64,000 bases of DNA from Dirofilaria immitis (taxonomy: Eukaryota > Nematoda > Chromadorea > Rhabditida > Onchocercidae), in contig JAKNDB010000092.1 of assembly GCA_024305405.1 (NCBI GenBank), positions 1,271,501-1,335,500 of the forward strand, in the 5' to 3' direction. Below are positions 27,551-41,400 of the stretch, in pieces (the stretch's first letter is position 1; each line of letters starts with the position of its first letter). The notes beneath the pieces are model-generated. The model was not told the DNA's origin and did no database searches. It was given only the letters and a program-made list of their open reading frames with translations. A program made the position numbers and the translations under genes.

Positions 27551-27561
27551 TAAATTTTCAG
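27551..27561 (+). promoter_or_regulatory. Likely spliced-leader acceptor of the innexin gene
   Basis: taaattttcag matches the nematode TTTTCAG acceptor and ends 15 bases before the ATG at 27577. Confidence 0.6.
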
Positions 27562-27576
27562 ATCGTTTGAATAAAA

Positions 27577-30500
27577 ATGCTTGGCATTCCACTGATTTCT
27601 GATTATATTCATAAAATAGTCAAGCCACAAGTGGTTGCTGATAGAGTGGACTTTTTGAATTATTATGCAACATCACTATTACTAGCTTTAGTAGCATTAG
27701 CTATCTCAGCAAAACAATATTTCGGCTCACCGATCCAATGCTGGGTGCCAATGGAATTTCGAGGTGAATTTCCCATTAAACTTTGCTTGTTTGCTTAATT
27801 ATCAATTTCAAAAAAAAAAGGAATTAAAAATCCTTCTTTTAAAGCTTCTTTTGAAAATTCTGTTTCTAGGTGGTTGGGAAAAGTATGCAGAGGATTATTG
27901 TTTTATTCAGAATTCATATTACATACCATTTACGGAGCAGATACCAGAAGAATTACATGAACGAAGAGATCAGATCAGCTATTATCGGGTATTGAAATTT
28001 CTTCAATTATTTAAGTAAAGCGAGACGAACTTGGATATTGTATTAAAAATACTATACTTTCAATCAATTACTAAACTGAAACAAAATAAACATATAAATT
28101 GAATTATATTGCATTTCAGTGGGTACCGATAGTGTTAGCGTTGCAAGCTTTAATGTTTTTGCCCCTAATTATTTTTGGAATATTTTTATAAAGAAACAGG
28201 TAATGTTCCAAAATTTTCTTTTTTTTTTGTTACTAATCCCTTAGTACAGTTTTTCATTTTCACTAATTTTTCTTGAAATCAAATTATATTTTTAAAAATT
28301 TTCTAAAAGCCAAATTAAATTTCTACAAAGAATTGAAACAATTACAATCTTATCTATTTGCATCTTTCTTTTCTTACTGTCCCTTGTGATTATATTAATT
28401 AAAGCATTCATTTCATGATCAAATCTACACCAAATTTCGAAATGGTTATCTATTTCAAATTTCCACTGATTTAAGTCTTGTCGTTCTGAAATCTCATTCA
28501 TAATTTTCGTAATTTCTTAAAGCAATACAACCGCAAGGGATAGTAAGAGAAGCTAAGAAATGTTCCACTTTACATGGTGAATGTCGTGATGTAGAAATTC
28601 GAAATTTGGCTGAATACATTGGAGATACAGTATCGGTTTTCAATACTCGAGAAAGCTTTAAATTGGTTAGATTTATATCAAATATCTTTTTTTAATTGGC
28701 GAAAATTTGAAATTTCTATTTACATGACAATTTTTTTCATTAATTTTATTTTTCCATATGTTTTAGAAATATGAAGATCTGTATTTCAGGGATTTTCTCG
28801 ATCAGGCCGAAATGCTACAATGTTATATTTGCTAACTAAGCTTTTTACCTATTAAACATTATTGGGCAGATTTACATGTTGGATCATTTCTTTGGTGGTG
28901 ACTATATATTTTGGGGTTTCCAGGTATTTTGTAAAATTTCATTTTTCTAGTTCCCTTTTTTCCAACAAAAAAATTAAATGTTTCCAGTGGATTTCAAGGA
29001 TGGAAAAATAGAATAATTTGATGATTAAGTTTATCCGTAATCGATAACACAGTGCAATGACAAATTTGCCTTTGATGATATAGGAATGACATCAAATTAT
29101 GTTCTAAAATTCAGATCTAACTTTCGATGAAAGTTACTATAAAATATAGGGTTTTATGAACTATTCGATTACTAATAGTAAATAATACTTTTCGATCATT
29201 TAGGATAATGTACTTGTTTGTTTACCGGTGCTTCAAGACTTAGTAAATGAAATATTTTTAATTTTCATCTTCATCATTGTTTTATAAACGATCAAAAATT
29301 AAATCTAAAAAAGTATTTTATAGACATTAAAGGATATAGCATCCGGAAAGGAATGGATGGAATCATCTATATTCCCGCGTGTTATCATGTGTGATTTCCA
29401 GGTTTAACTTATTTAATTTGGCTCAGAGAGTATTTTTCATCTTACAAGAAAATGCTTAGAAATATCTTTATCTTTCTCTTTCAGGTACGTCGTCTCGGTA
29501 ATGTGCAACGTCATACGGTACAATGTGTTATTATGATGAATATGATCAATGAGAAATTTTACTTATTTCTGCTCTTTTGGCTTATTTTCATTGGTATCTG
29601 CACGTTTATTAATTTTGTATATTACCTTTTGTGATGTCCATCTCGAGAGCACGTGAGGATTGGTATTGCGGAATATTAATAAACGGGAATGGAAAGTATG
29701 TATTTGATGTTTTGTTTTTGTTTCTTTTCAGACAAATATTTGTTTGCTTATAAATTTGTTAGTTAATTTTAATGTTTTTCATAATCTTAAGACCTGTTTA
29801 TTGTTTTATTATTGAAATATCTTATAAAGTATAATTTGAATGCATAGAATTTTTAATCTTAATATTTTGTGTAGAGCTATCCTCTAAGACAATTTATTTT
29901 TAAAATTACTTATTCAATTTTATAACTGAAATTACAATCAAATTAAAATAGAAAAATGAAGATTTTTCGTTGGTTTGAATGAATTTTGGACAGTATAATT
30001 CAATTTCTTGTTTGAAATTTTAATTATAGCATTAGTTTATGTATATTAAAGTGAATTTTACATATTTTTAGTTATCTGGATTTCATGGCAGCGACATGAA
30101 ACGTTTCGTAGAGGATTTCCTCCGACCTGATGGTGTACTTCTTTTGAAATTTATTAATGAACATGTCGATGCTAGGATATCTCGAGACCTTGTTAACGAA
30201 CTGATCCGCATTTATTCAAAAAGGTCTAAGATTGATTGCTATTAAGATTTTCTTTTGTAAAAAACTGTCTGTCAATTTATGAAAAATTTGATTCTCAAAT
30301 TGTTTTGAAATGATTACTGAATTTCCGTTAAAATTGAAGTTCTTTAAATTGAATGTAAATTTCAACAATTTTTTCTACAGCAAAATATATCCATAGAAAA
30401 TGACAGCAAGCAAACGTCTAGTGAATCCTCAGATGAGAAAGGACTGTTGACCAATGGTAAAATGGGTAAAGAATATTATGGAAATTTCGGGAAAAATATC

Positions 30501-30955
30501 AAGGTTTTAATTTGACCACTTTTACTCATAACCTGTGATTTCAATTTTAACCATAATCTGTCTTATCTAATTTCTTATAAGTATACTTATCAAATTATCG
30601 CATATTTCATATTCGCCTTTTTTTTTTTAATATTTTTGAAGTTCCGATAGACTGCATGAATTAAAAAAAAATATGGAGAAATGTATTAGACATTTTGACC
30701 TCTGGAAAATTTAAATTCTTTTAGTCTCTTTATCCTTCGAAGGGTGGTCTACCGTTACCAAATCAACTATCGCGTTCACCGTTATATGGAACTGGCTATG
30801 AAACTGCTCCTGCCCTTGAAGATTTCGTTGATGGAACTTTACCTATTCGATCGATGGCACATGCTCGAATTATGCAACCACAGGATCATTCGACCGATAA
30901 CATTTACGGCAGTCCTGGATCCCAACTACGACAGAGCACACCAACTGAAGTCTGA
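27577..30955 (+). CDS. Innexin gap-junction channel subunit
   Basis: Four-transmembrane subunit of invertebrate gap junctions. Ten exons: 27577-27763, 27870-27988, 28120-28199, 28523-28665, 28790-28923, 29324-29401, 29485-29699, 30072-30223, 30381-30503 and 30725-30955, about 488 residues. Exon 1 has TM1 and the family block [16 protein letters not shown]. Exons 2-3 have AEDYCF and YYRWVP, the innexin YYQWV signature with Gln replaced by Arg. Exons 5-7 carry [24 protein letters not shown] and the NVQRHTVQC segment (paired second-loop cysteines) and TM4. The C-terminal tail is Ser/Pro-rich. The closest remembered C. elegans relative is INX-3-like, but orthology is not claimed. Reading through needs one added base at T5 28156-28160, T5 28183-28187, T5 28842-28846, T4 29627-29630 and A5 30218-30222. 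All neighbouring exon phases then match, which is strong evidence for under-called homopolymers. Confidence 0.93.
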
Positions 30956-30988
30956 ATTTGCTAATTTCATTATTGAAATGGTATTTTT

Positions 30989-30994
30989 AATAAA
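30989..30994 (+). promoter_or_regulatory. Polyadenylation signal of the innexin gene
   Basis: AATAAA 34 bases past the innexin stop codon. Confidence 0.55.
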
Positions 30995-31718
30995 ATATTA
31001 GTTTTGTCAATTTTTATAACAGGTCAATGATCATACTGCAAAGTTTTTAATCAAATTCGTTAAATGTATCAATCAAAAGTTATAATCAGAGACTGAAATT
31101 GATCACAAAAGTATTAAAATATAAAATTTGAACATAATACGAAAGTGATTGTAACAACTCTTATTGTTTTTAAGATTTTCATTTCAAATATTCTATGTTT
31201 TTTCAAAAAAATGTAATGCATAGTTCCTCGAGTTAAAAATTCTCAATCAATTAAAAATATCTCATCACATATCTTAATTAATTAATTTTGATTAATTTTT
31301 CAATCCACTTATTTCTATCAGATCTAAACTTTTATTTCATTCCAAACTTTTAACTTGATTAAATTGCAATTTTTATATGCTTTAAGTTACAATTAATAAT
31401 GAAATTCAACTATTTATGATATTGGGCAATATTCCGTTTTTTCTGATTCTCGAACTTGAACTTTGAATGTATGATTGTAAGAATAATTTATATTATAATT
31501 AATACTTGTGAATAACATTTGAAGATATATTTATGTCTTTTTGATTGCATTCAATACGAATTACTCCTTTGATTTTACTTGTTATCTCTTTACAATTTTG
31601 ATAGAATGATTGGATGATAATAGAATCACTATGTTAAGATGAACATTCCAATACCCACCATTCCAAATATTTCATATTCATTTATTTGTTTTTGATTTTA
31701 AAAGATATTTTTTAACAG

Positions 31719-31955
31719 TTTCTTACAAATTTTAAAGATTTGTTAAAGTGTCTTAGAACCAAGGACAACGATGAACCGGGTTGCGAAAGGTCACCTGTCT
31801 ATGTGGCTATTCCCGTCATGCATCTTTGTTTCATCCGCAAAATGCTTTGTTTATGTTTCATGCATTTATCTATTTGTTTATTTTGTTTGTTTATTTATTT
31901 AATATTGCGAATAACTTTTCTTAAATTTAAAGATAATAGTTTTGAAAGTCCTTAG
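31719..31955 (+). CDS. Possible alternative 3' exon of the innexin
   Basis: A strong acceptor (gatattttttaacag) opens a 78-codon phase-0 frame ending at TAG 31953-31955. It begins FLTNFKDLLKCLRTKDNDEP and continues through ERSPVYVAIPVMHL into a Cys/Phe/Leu-rich hydrophobic run. Innexin exon 9 ends in phase 0, so skipping exon 10 and joining here would be in frame and swap the cytoplasmic tail. The hydrophobic end is unusual for an innexin tail, so this may be an unrelated exon or chance. Confidence 0.25.
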   Translation, partial: FLTNFKDLLKCLRTKDNDEPGCERSPVYVAIPVMHLCFIRKMLCLCFMHLSICLFCLFIYLILRITFLKFKDNSFESP

Positions 31956-32398
31956 TCATTCTCATAACTGTATTCCGAGCATTTTAAAAGGTTATTAAAT
32001 TCATTCCAATGAGATCACCTTGATTCACGATTAAAATTTCAGAAATAACTCGAAATATGCACAGAAAGAGCATTATTATCACAGTTAGTTGTTATCACTG
32101 ATAATCACATTTATACAATGAAGGACTATTGCTCTCCATCCTTCTTCCGTAATGCTTCCGATAATTGCTGTTTTTCGTCTTTTCGTTCTGTAAGAAAAAT
32201 GCAAATAAATGCTATCGTATTTTTAATTACTACGTAATTCACATGATCTTATATAAATTTACGAGGATACGTTTTCTGAGTGTGCACCAATTTGGAATTG
32301 TAAATTATTTTATAACACAAAATGACAGAAGTTGTAATCGCCTTCGTAATCTTTTTTTTCTTTCTTTTTTAGAATTTTGAATATTTTGATCGAAAAAT

Positions 32399-32404
32399 TT
32401 TATT
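32399..32404 (-). promoter_or_regulatory. Polyadenylation signal of the adenylate kinase gene
   Basis: AATAAA on the minus strand, two bases after the stop codon at 32407-32409. Confidence 0.5.
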
Positions 32405-32406
32405 TC

Positions 32407-35400
32407 TTAAAAGTTACCTTCGGTAAAAATAACGTTGTTAATCACTTCGACAATCTCATCAAAAATCTTGTCTATGTTACTGTCACCATCGACCTAAGAA
32501 AAATTTTATGAATGACTTCAAATTTTCTTGATAAAAAAATTAGAATGAAAGTGGTGGAATAGTATTATGTATTGTAGAATTAAGAATATAGATTTGTATC
32601 AGTTGGGTCATTTGTCTTATACGTAATATGTGTAAAATTCGTAAAATTTATAGCAATATTGAATAAGTTGGGATTTATTTGAGAATTGTTTAATTATAAA
32701 TAGCGACTTATCATCAACACTTGTTATAAAATAATCCTAAACTAATTTAATTTAAGGCGAATCACCTTATCAAAATATCTCGAATTAATATTAGAAGAGA
32801 ATAAATTTTGCTCATACGTACCACTTTAAGTTTCCCTTATCATCGAAATATTTAAGCATTGGTAGTGTATTCTGCTTGAACATTTGTAGACGAGCATTTA
32901 TTATTTTCGTACTATCATCTACAAGAAATCATGAGAAAAAGTTTGGAGCAAATTTAGTAAACTTTCTGAATTTGAAACAAATTTTCTTTCTTTATATCTT
33001 TTTGATTATTTAACGAAATGTTAACATCAATTACTGTGAACTTTAAACTATTTAGGATTTCAAGATATTCGATATTCAAAGCCTATATTTTTATTTACCT
33101 GGCCTAACTGTCATCCCCTCTTTCTTCCGTTTCTGAATGGTTTCAATGCAATATTCTTCAGTACAATCAATCAAAATTACCAAATCAAGTCGGCCAATCT
33201 GAAACAACATTGCCTACTTCATTTCGAGCGAAATGTTTTACATTTTCAGAAATCATTATCAAAACATTACTACCTGATTTTCAAAATCAATAGCTTGGTT
33301 CTTCGCTCGTGGATAACCTTCGATGACATAACCGCTACAAATATTATCTGTATCATAAATTTTTGAGTAAAGCAATTCACGACAGATTTTCTGAAACAAG
33401 TAATATGAAAAAACTTCTAAGTAAATAAACTAAGAATGAAAGTTTAATTTAAAAAAAAGAGACAGAATTAATACTTTCTTTAAAATAAAATATAAATTAC
33501 TACCGTAGGCACCGGTTCACCAGCATTTATTTTCTTCCCAATTCTTTGCCACAACTGATCATCGGCATTTACATCTATCTCTTTTCTAAGCAAATCACCC
33601 ATACTAATATATAAAAAGCCGTCATATTTCTTGGCTATACTGATTTGAAATTTCCGTTTTATTAGATCCTGGAGGGCCTAAAATACATTCAGATTATTTT
33701 GTTTAACTATAAAAAAGCTAACAAATTGGTGCAGTGCATAAATGAATTTTTACCTTTACGTTTGATAGTTTATATATATTTTAAATTCCAAGTTTCCTTA
33801 GCCTTTAAGATGTTGAGCAAATATAGTCTAAATATACATATATGTGTACATAAAACATAAGAACAATTTTCGCTAAGAATATACCCATTTGGAATTAATA
33901 ATAGTAAAATTTTCATATTTGGTGAACCATAAAACCGTTATTGTTGATATAGTGAATATTTGCTGAGAAAGTGATAAATTTTGAGATGCTTTGATTTTTT
34001 TGAGTGTTAATATGTTTAACATAAAATGAAATATTCGTATTCCTGGTTCAATCATCTCGGTATTAGATCGGCAAATGGCATAAAGCCAAGAAATTCATCA
34101 GACAATAACTATAAGATGATGCTATATTATAATAAAATACTGAAAATCCACTCACCAGCAATGACAATAACGGATGCTTTATTAGGTAGACCTATAGGGA
34201 AACGGTTATTCACTGCGGAGCGTTTGATTCTGAAGTTCCAATAAGCTTGGCTGAAATAGCGAAAGATATGCTGCAATTATTGAAAAAGGATGAAACAATT
34301 ATACCAATATTTCAATATCAATGAAAAATAAAAAATTACTGACCATATTAGACTTAACATTACAACCTTAACAGTTAGGACAATTCCTCAACATGAAGAT
34401 GCGCACTTATAAGAGTTGATTTCTCTAATTCTTTGAAAAGCTACAACAGGTCAAACTACCTTTCACAATCGATTAAGATCGTTGAACAATATTGAATAAG
34501 TGTGGGGTAAAACTTACTTCCACTTTTCATACTATACACTGATTGGTTTTCACTCTTGACGCTGTGTACAGATCGATGCGACATTTCGGATGATTTCGAA
34601 GTTTGCGAAGTTGTCCTGATGACTTTGCGTGGCATCATTTTAGTATCCGATATGCCTTAAACATATTAGCAGTAACCAAAATGACAGAAAATGATAAATT
34701 CATTGAAAAATACATATCTAAGTTAGAATTCTTTGCATTTATATTTATTTTAAATAAAATATCAAATGCTGCAGAATTCTTTAAAATAATTTCATTTTTT
34801 AAAAAATAGAGATGAATGATGAAAATATGAAATGAAAGATGTGACAAAAAACACATGGATGATTCAAACTATCAACTTAATTTTAATTCAATTCATTTTA
34901 ATCAACTAAAGCTCATGTCGAAACGAGCATTGAAAATTAATTACTTGATTGTTTCGACGATAATGATGACCTTTCCAGATCTGGCACTTCTTTTGCTGAA
35001 ATGGACTGCAGTGCTGATTTTTTACAGTTTTTGTAAAACTAAGTTTTTAGATAACAATAATTTGATGTTGATATTAAAGCATTTTTTTATTTGGAATAAT
35101 ATTATTTATTCATTTTCTCCAGTTATCGCTATCACTAATACAACTTGAAATTTACCACTAGTAGCTTTTGTTATCCGTGATCTTTCATGTGCTTCAATAT
35201 CATCCACTTCTTTCATCGAATCAGTTCTCGTTTTTCCGGATTTTGATTCATTAACCTGGTAAACAATTAAAATTTTCATTGATTTACAAAATATTATAAG
35301 ACTTTCAATACGATTTTTGATCCTATCTTTAGGATCTGAAAACACTGTCAAGTCTAGAAACCATTAAGTCATAGCCCGTACTTCTAAATAATTCATTTCA

Positions 35401-38400
35401 TATATTGCTTATCGAAGCAAATTTGATTGAAAAGATCAATTTTAATGCGATCTGATAAAAGAAAAAATCATTTTGTTCAACCGTTTTTCACTTATATGTG
35501 TATCAAAATTTCATCTTTCTCAATATGAACCTAAAGATCGAAGGGATATTTTTTTGGGAAAAAAAACGGTAAATGGTGAAATTATATTAATTTCAAATAG
35601 ATAATTATAATTTAATAGTGATACCGAATTTCTTTTGCATGGAGATTTACGTTTTGAGGCAGTTAATGGCTTTTCTTTCATTGATATTTCTGAAACTAAT
35701 AAAAATTGCGGAAAGGTATTTTTAATCTGAATAACATGAATTTATTAGAAGTGCTATTCTAAAAAGACTATTAAGCGTAAACTGTTTATAAATTTACTAC
35801 TGATAATAAATTTTTACTTAAAATCTTGCTTCCTGATTTATTTTTCGATCGCTGGTTTTTCGAAACTTTTATCAATAAAATTATATTTTAAATATTTATG
35901 AAAGTTTACCGGATGCTGCTTCTGGTTTAGGTCTCTCAGGTGCTGATGTTGTAGCATTTCTTGTATTCATTGTTGCCATCGAAGAATTCGATACCGATGT
36001 AGCACGTCCATTAGTTTTCGTTCCTGCAGCAGTAGTAGGCTTCAAAATTTTTTTCCATTCGTTTTTACTTCCGTTTTTACCGCCGGAGGTGATTCGTTAT
36101 TTTTCAGCAGTAAATCTTTGTTTTCAATCATTTCCCTTTTGTTGGCGGACGTGATCCGTTTTCAGAAGCTTCTGCAACAGCTGATACAGTTTCTGCAACT
36201 GCTGTTACTTGTGTCGCACTAGCAATCTGGAAATTTTTTATTTTTAATGCCGAGAAATAAGTTTTTAAATCATATGGACGATCTTAAAGATTCCTCTGTA
36301 TAAGATCAACATCATTATATGCAAAAAAATCTCTTTGAATATACATAACATCTCAATTTGGATGCAATTTTAGTTTATAGTATTACAGCTACTGAAATAA
36401 TTCAAAAACGATAAAAGAGAACTAAATGTTATGTTCAAAGTTTAAACGTGAATTTAATATGGCATGTAGCAATAAGAACTTTGACGTAAAAAAGTGTGAT
36501 TAAAATAAAAATGCTTATGAAGTTAGATCATGATACATCTGATAAACGAAAATTTGACGAATTAATACTTTGAACTCATCAGATGATTAGATTCACTGAA
36601 TTGCCATTTCAGACTAGGCATTTTACTGCATTTATATAATCGTTTGTTTTCTTTGCAATTTTCGTCGTAGATATTAATCATTACATTATCACCGTTATAT
36701 CTTTCAACATAAATTAGACTAAAATCAAGTAATTTTATCAATATTATTCATTATTTCTTATCCTATGTGTTTTACTTTATCTAAATATCTAGCTAAATAC
36801 CTTATACCTTTAGTGCAATTTATAACATAATAACAAAAATTAACTAACTTATTGGTACAAACTGTTAACTTCATATTTATCAATTATCAAGAGGCTAAGA
36901 TATTTATGCAATATTGTATCTTCTTCAAAGCAACAAAAATTAACTAACTTATTGGTACAAACTGTTAACTTCATATTTATCAATTATCAAGAGGCTAAGA
37001 TATTTATGCAATATTGTATCTTTACAAAACTTCTTCAAACTGTGGATGTAGTATTCTTAAATAAAAATGTTGATTTTTTAAAAACTTGTATTCGGTGAAT
37101 TCCCAAGTACCTCTAAAAATTGCAACATTACCGCATCAGGTCGTTGCATTGGTGACCCCACTCTTGAAGCTACTTTTGAGGTTGTAACTGGAATTCCAAG
37201 TTCCATCGCTCGCTGGATCAACAATTTCATGCGTTCAAAAATCCACTGATCAGTTTGCTCGCCAGGTATCTAGAATTCCAGAAATAATTTGATATTAAAG
37301 AAGTTAAAAAGTTTTTCTGATGCCAAAATAACATAAATAAACAAAAAGTGTATGAAAGATAACATTTAGATAATATATCTATTAGGAGGAAGGGAGTATT
37401 CCGAATTAAAAAATTTGCTTAAAATCAAATGTATTTTAAGCAAATCATCCCTATTCATCATATAATTTATATATTTACTAAATGAAGCAATCGTTGGTCA
37501 TCGAAATATTTGGCGCTTGGTAAAGTTTTCAGTTTGAATTCACGAATTTTGGCGTCAATTACTTCCATATCCAACCCACGACTTTCCATATGATGTCGTA
37601 ACGTATTCTCATCGTAATCGAGAATCATCGCCATGTTTACAGGTCTTACCTGGATTAATCATCAATATATATAAATAATTTATATTTCTGTATATTTATT
37701 TATTGCAGACAGTAAAAATAGTTTGACTGGAAAGTCATCATTTATTTGTGTAATTCGATTTGGGAAAATTTCTCACTTCACGTTCGAAACTTTCAACTTG
37801 CCGCGCTTCACGTGGAAAACCTTCAAGAAAGAAAGCTTTTGCATTCTGATGATTACACATTTCAGCCTTTACGAGTCCAAGCGCCAAATTATTGGGTATT
37901 AATTCACCTGAAATACAATCAAAATATTTATGCAAAGAAACTTATTCTCCTTTATTTAACTACAAGTATAAATATTTGTTTTGAAGAAAATTTCGAATCT
38001 ACTGTTCCTTAACGGCAATATACAAAATTATGTTAGTACTCAGCTAATATAATTTTAAAAATAATTATTTTACATAAGCCGAAAGATATCTGAAATTGAT
38101 CCATCCTGAAATGATTAGTAGGTATGCAAGTGTGCACAATTTTAGAGAATAATATTTTTGAATGGAATAAGAATTATAATTCACCTCGTTGATACCGTTG
38201 TGCTGCTTCCTTCCAATCTGAATCAGTGTTTTGATATTTTGATATCGCAGCGCGAATCATATCTGGCATACAGATATGCACAAGACCGAATTTACTTAAG
38301 ACTTCTTGCACTCGGGCTGCGTGTCGTGTTTTGCCACCTCCTGGACCACCTGTATAATGAAGAAATACTTCACTGCTGATCTTGAAATTTTGAATTTCAA

Positions 38401-41400
38401 TTATTTGCAAAAATACATATCAAAACTTTTGTATTCATTATCTTTTTATCTAATTTAAAAATATTGTTGTACAATGATTTTTAGATCAGCGTACTATATT
38501 TATGATTGAATCACAAATCGGTTTCTTTGGAATTGACTTTTCAAACTTAATGTGATCAACTGAGCCTTTTTTATGCAATAACTATCACTTATCTTTGATT
38601 TAGCTCTTTATTTGAGTTATGATAATAAAACTTACACCATAACAAAGCATTTGATACAAATATTTTATGATGCAAAAATGTATGAAAATATCATCTCGAC
38701 TAAAATTATCAGGTAAAATGTTAATGCGGCATTGCGTTTAATTTAGTATGAAAAATTTTTCCTGTATATCCCAACGAAACTTAGTTAAATTAATGTAGAA
38801 TTATCCAGACAACTGGAAATATTCGAAAAATTATTTGGAAAAAACTAAACACACCCATGAATAAAATTATCGGCACATCCGGTATTGTCGCCGATTCGGA
38901 ATCTGAACAATGGATGGGGATCGAAGTAAGCGTTTATTGTTTGCCATAGAAGAAACGATCGATTTATTTGGATTAACTCTGTATTTGAAAAGATAACGCA
39001 TATTTTTATATTTAGGGAGGATGACGTAGAAGAACAGAAGTTCAATAACATTGATAAGAGAAATAAAAGGAATAGAATAAAATTTTTATAGAATTGTTGG
39101 AATATAAAGTGAAAGATTGAGGTATTTGTTTAGGATAGAATTGTGAAGTCTAATAGAAGGAAATTTCTTTAAAAAAGAAAGAAAGAAAAAAGCCGTGCAA
39201 ATTTATTCGTTTTTGCATTATGAAGGTTTGTGATTAGTAGTGATTAATAATAGTAATGATAATGATGGTATTGTTATTGATATGATGTTGATGATACAGG
39301 CAAGAATCTTCTGCAAAAAAGATTTTAAAAGAGAAAAGTAACGAAAGCAGAAAAATTCATTCAGAAAGGATTATACTTTATTATTTTGATGCGGAAAGAA
39401 TTCAGGGAGAATATAAATGATATTGGCAATATGAAAGAAATTTAAATTTCTTCGTCGATAAAAATTGAATTGCAGAGTTGTTTGGGGATAGAAATAACAG
39501 CACGATTATAGAATCCTCTGAAGTATCTATGGCTCATCTTGTCGGAATCACCGGAATATTTCATAATATAAATATAATAGAAATATTAAGACATTTTTAT
39601 CATTAAATATTTCGGTATGACCAGGAGATTTCATGACATAAAACTGTTTTCATGTTCCCTAACATAAATTCATCGCTTTAATGGTCAAGCTTATAATTAT
39701 TGAAAATGTTGTTATTCATTCTGACCATGATCGATTATTTGATAAGCCCTTTTTTTTCAACTCCTAGTATGAGCCTCGAATTATTATTCAGTATCACAAG
39801 ATAACTTTTCATGATACATCATTTTATTAATTTATTTGACATTAAACCTCTTATTTTCTTAATAACTTACAACCTTTATATCATTCATTTTCAAATAAAT
39901 TGAAAAAAGCAAAACCTTTGAGTTTGTTTAATGATTGACGTACGACTTTTTGTTTTAACTTCTTTCTTTGGCTTTTCAGTTGATGGAGTTTTCAAACCTA
40001 AAAAGTACTCCTAAAATCATTAAATTCATTTCAATGAAAATGTATAATTTTTAAATAGCTTTAAAAAGACATTTATAATTGCAGTTTATGACTTATTATT
40101 ATAACACAGACATATTTCTATTAAGCAACATCGGGATTAGGGAAATTAATAACAATCATAGATCGTAAATATAATTTTATTAAGTTATACAAAGAAATTC
40201 AAACGCAGTGATATTCATTTTAAATGATGAAAGCATTCATTTTAAATTAGTTCCAGAATTCATTATTTGAATTAAAATATCTTTTATAATTCAAAGCATT
40301 TGCTTCCAAAAAATTCATCGAGATTCCTAATATGATAAAATTGTTTCTTATGGTTAACTGTTTAATTCAAATATCAATGGTATAACTAATTTATCTTGAA
40401 AATAGTCTCTTTCCAATAAAATTAAAAAATGTTCAGAAGAAAATTATTGCTTTAATTTTTTAGAGTTATCAAAAAATAACGTAGAATAGTTTCCTTTTAT
40501 TAAATATAACAATTTTATACTTATACAAATAGAATAAAGTTTTGTAAGATTTTGAACAAACTGATCAGATAGATCGGATGATTCGGACTCATTTTGAACA
40601 AACTGATCAGATAGATCGGATGATTCGGACTCACAGATATTCTCGATAACTCATTGTTTGGTAAAATTCATTAAAACTTTTTGTTAAAAGTTTAGATGAT
40701 AGAAAATGCAAATTGAAAAATAGGAGAAAGATATAAGGCTGATATAAGTTGCTGACAGCCCGTACGTGATATTGGATATGATTTATTGATTGATCATTGA
40801 TCTTTTTTCATAGAAGTATAGAAAAGAGGCATAAATAGAATAAATGATAGCAAGTAAGAAGGAACAGAGTATAACATAACAACCGCTAAAGCATATCGTA
40901 AGCAAGGTTGCTTCGCTTGTTGAGTCATGCGTAAATGACATGAAAAAGGAATGAGCAATTCAATGTGTTTGAATTGGTAATGGCGATTCCCGAAGATCGA
41001 ATGTGCTTGTCATACTCTCGAATTTTTCGCTTCTCAGAAACCAATAACAAGTAATAACTAGTGTCACTTTTTAATTTTTGTTTAGAACTTGCTTTAATAT
41101 TTTCTCTTCTTCTTCAAATATGTATTTTGTTTTTACAATTTCTTCGGAGAGAGATGTAAGATAAACTTAAACATATTCAGTCCAGGCTTGATTTTCCAAG
41201 ACTGAGCAATTAGACTGTTTCTAGAGAGCTTATATCATTTCTTTTCACTTTTTAATCTTACATCTCTCTGAAGAAATATTAAGGAATAAAAATGTTGCAT
41301 GCCTTTTAATCAGTAAAACAACTAACCAGACTTCGTAGGTTCTTCATATTTTCGAAGCATCTTTTCATCAATAAATGAATCCCATTTGTATTCAAAATTT

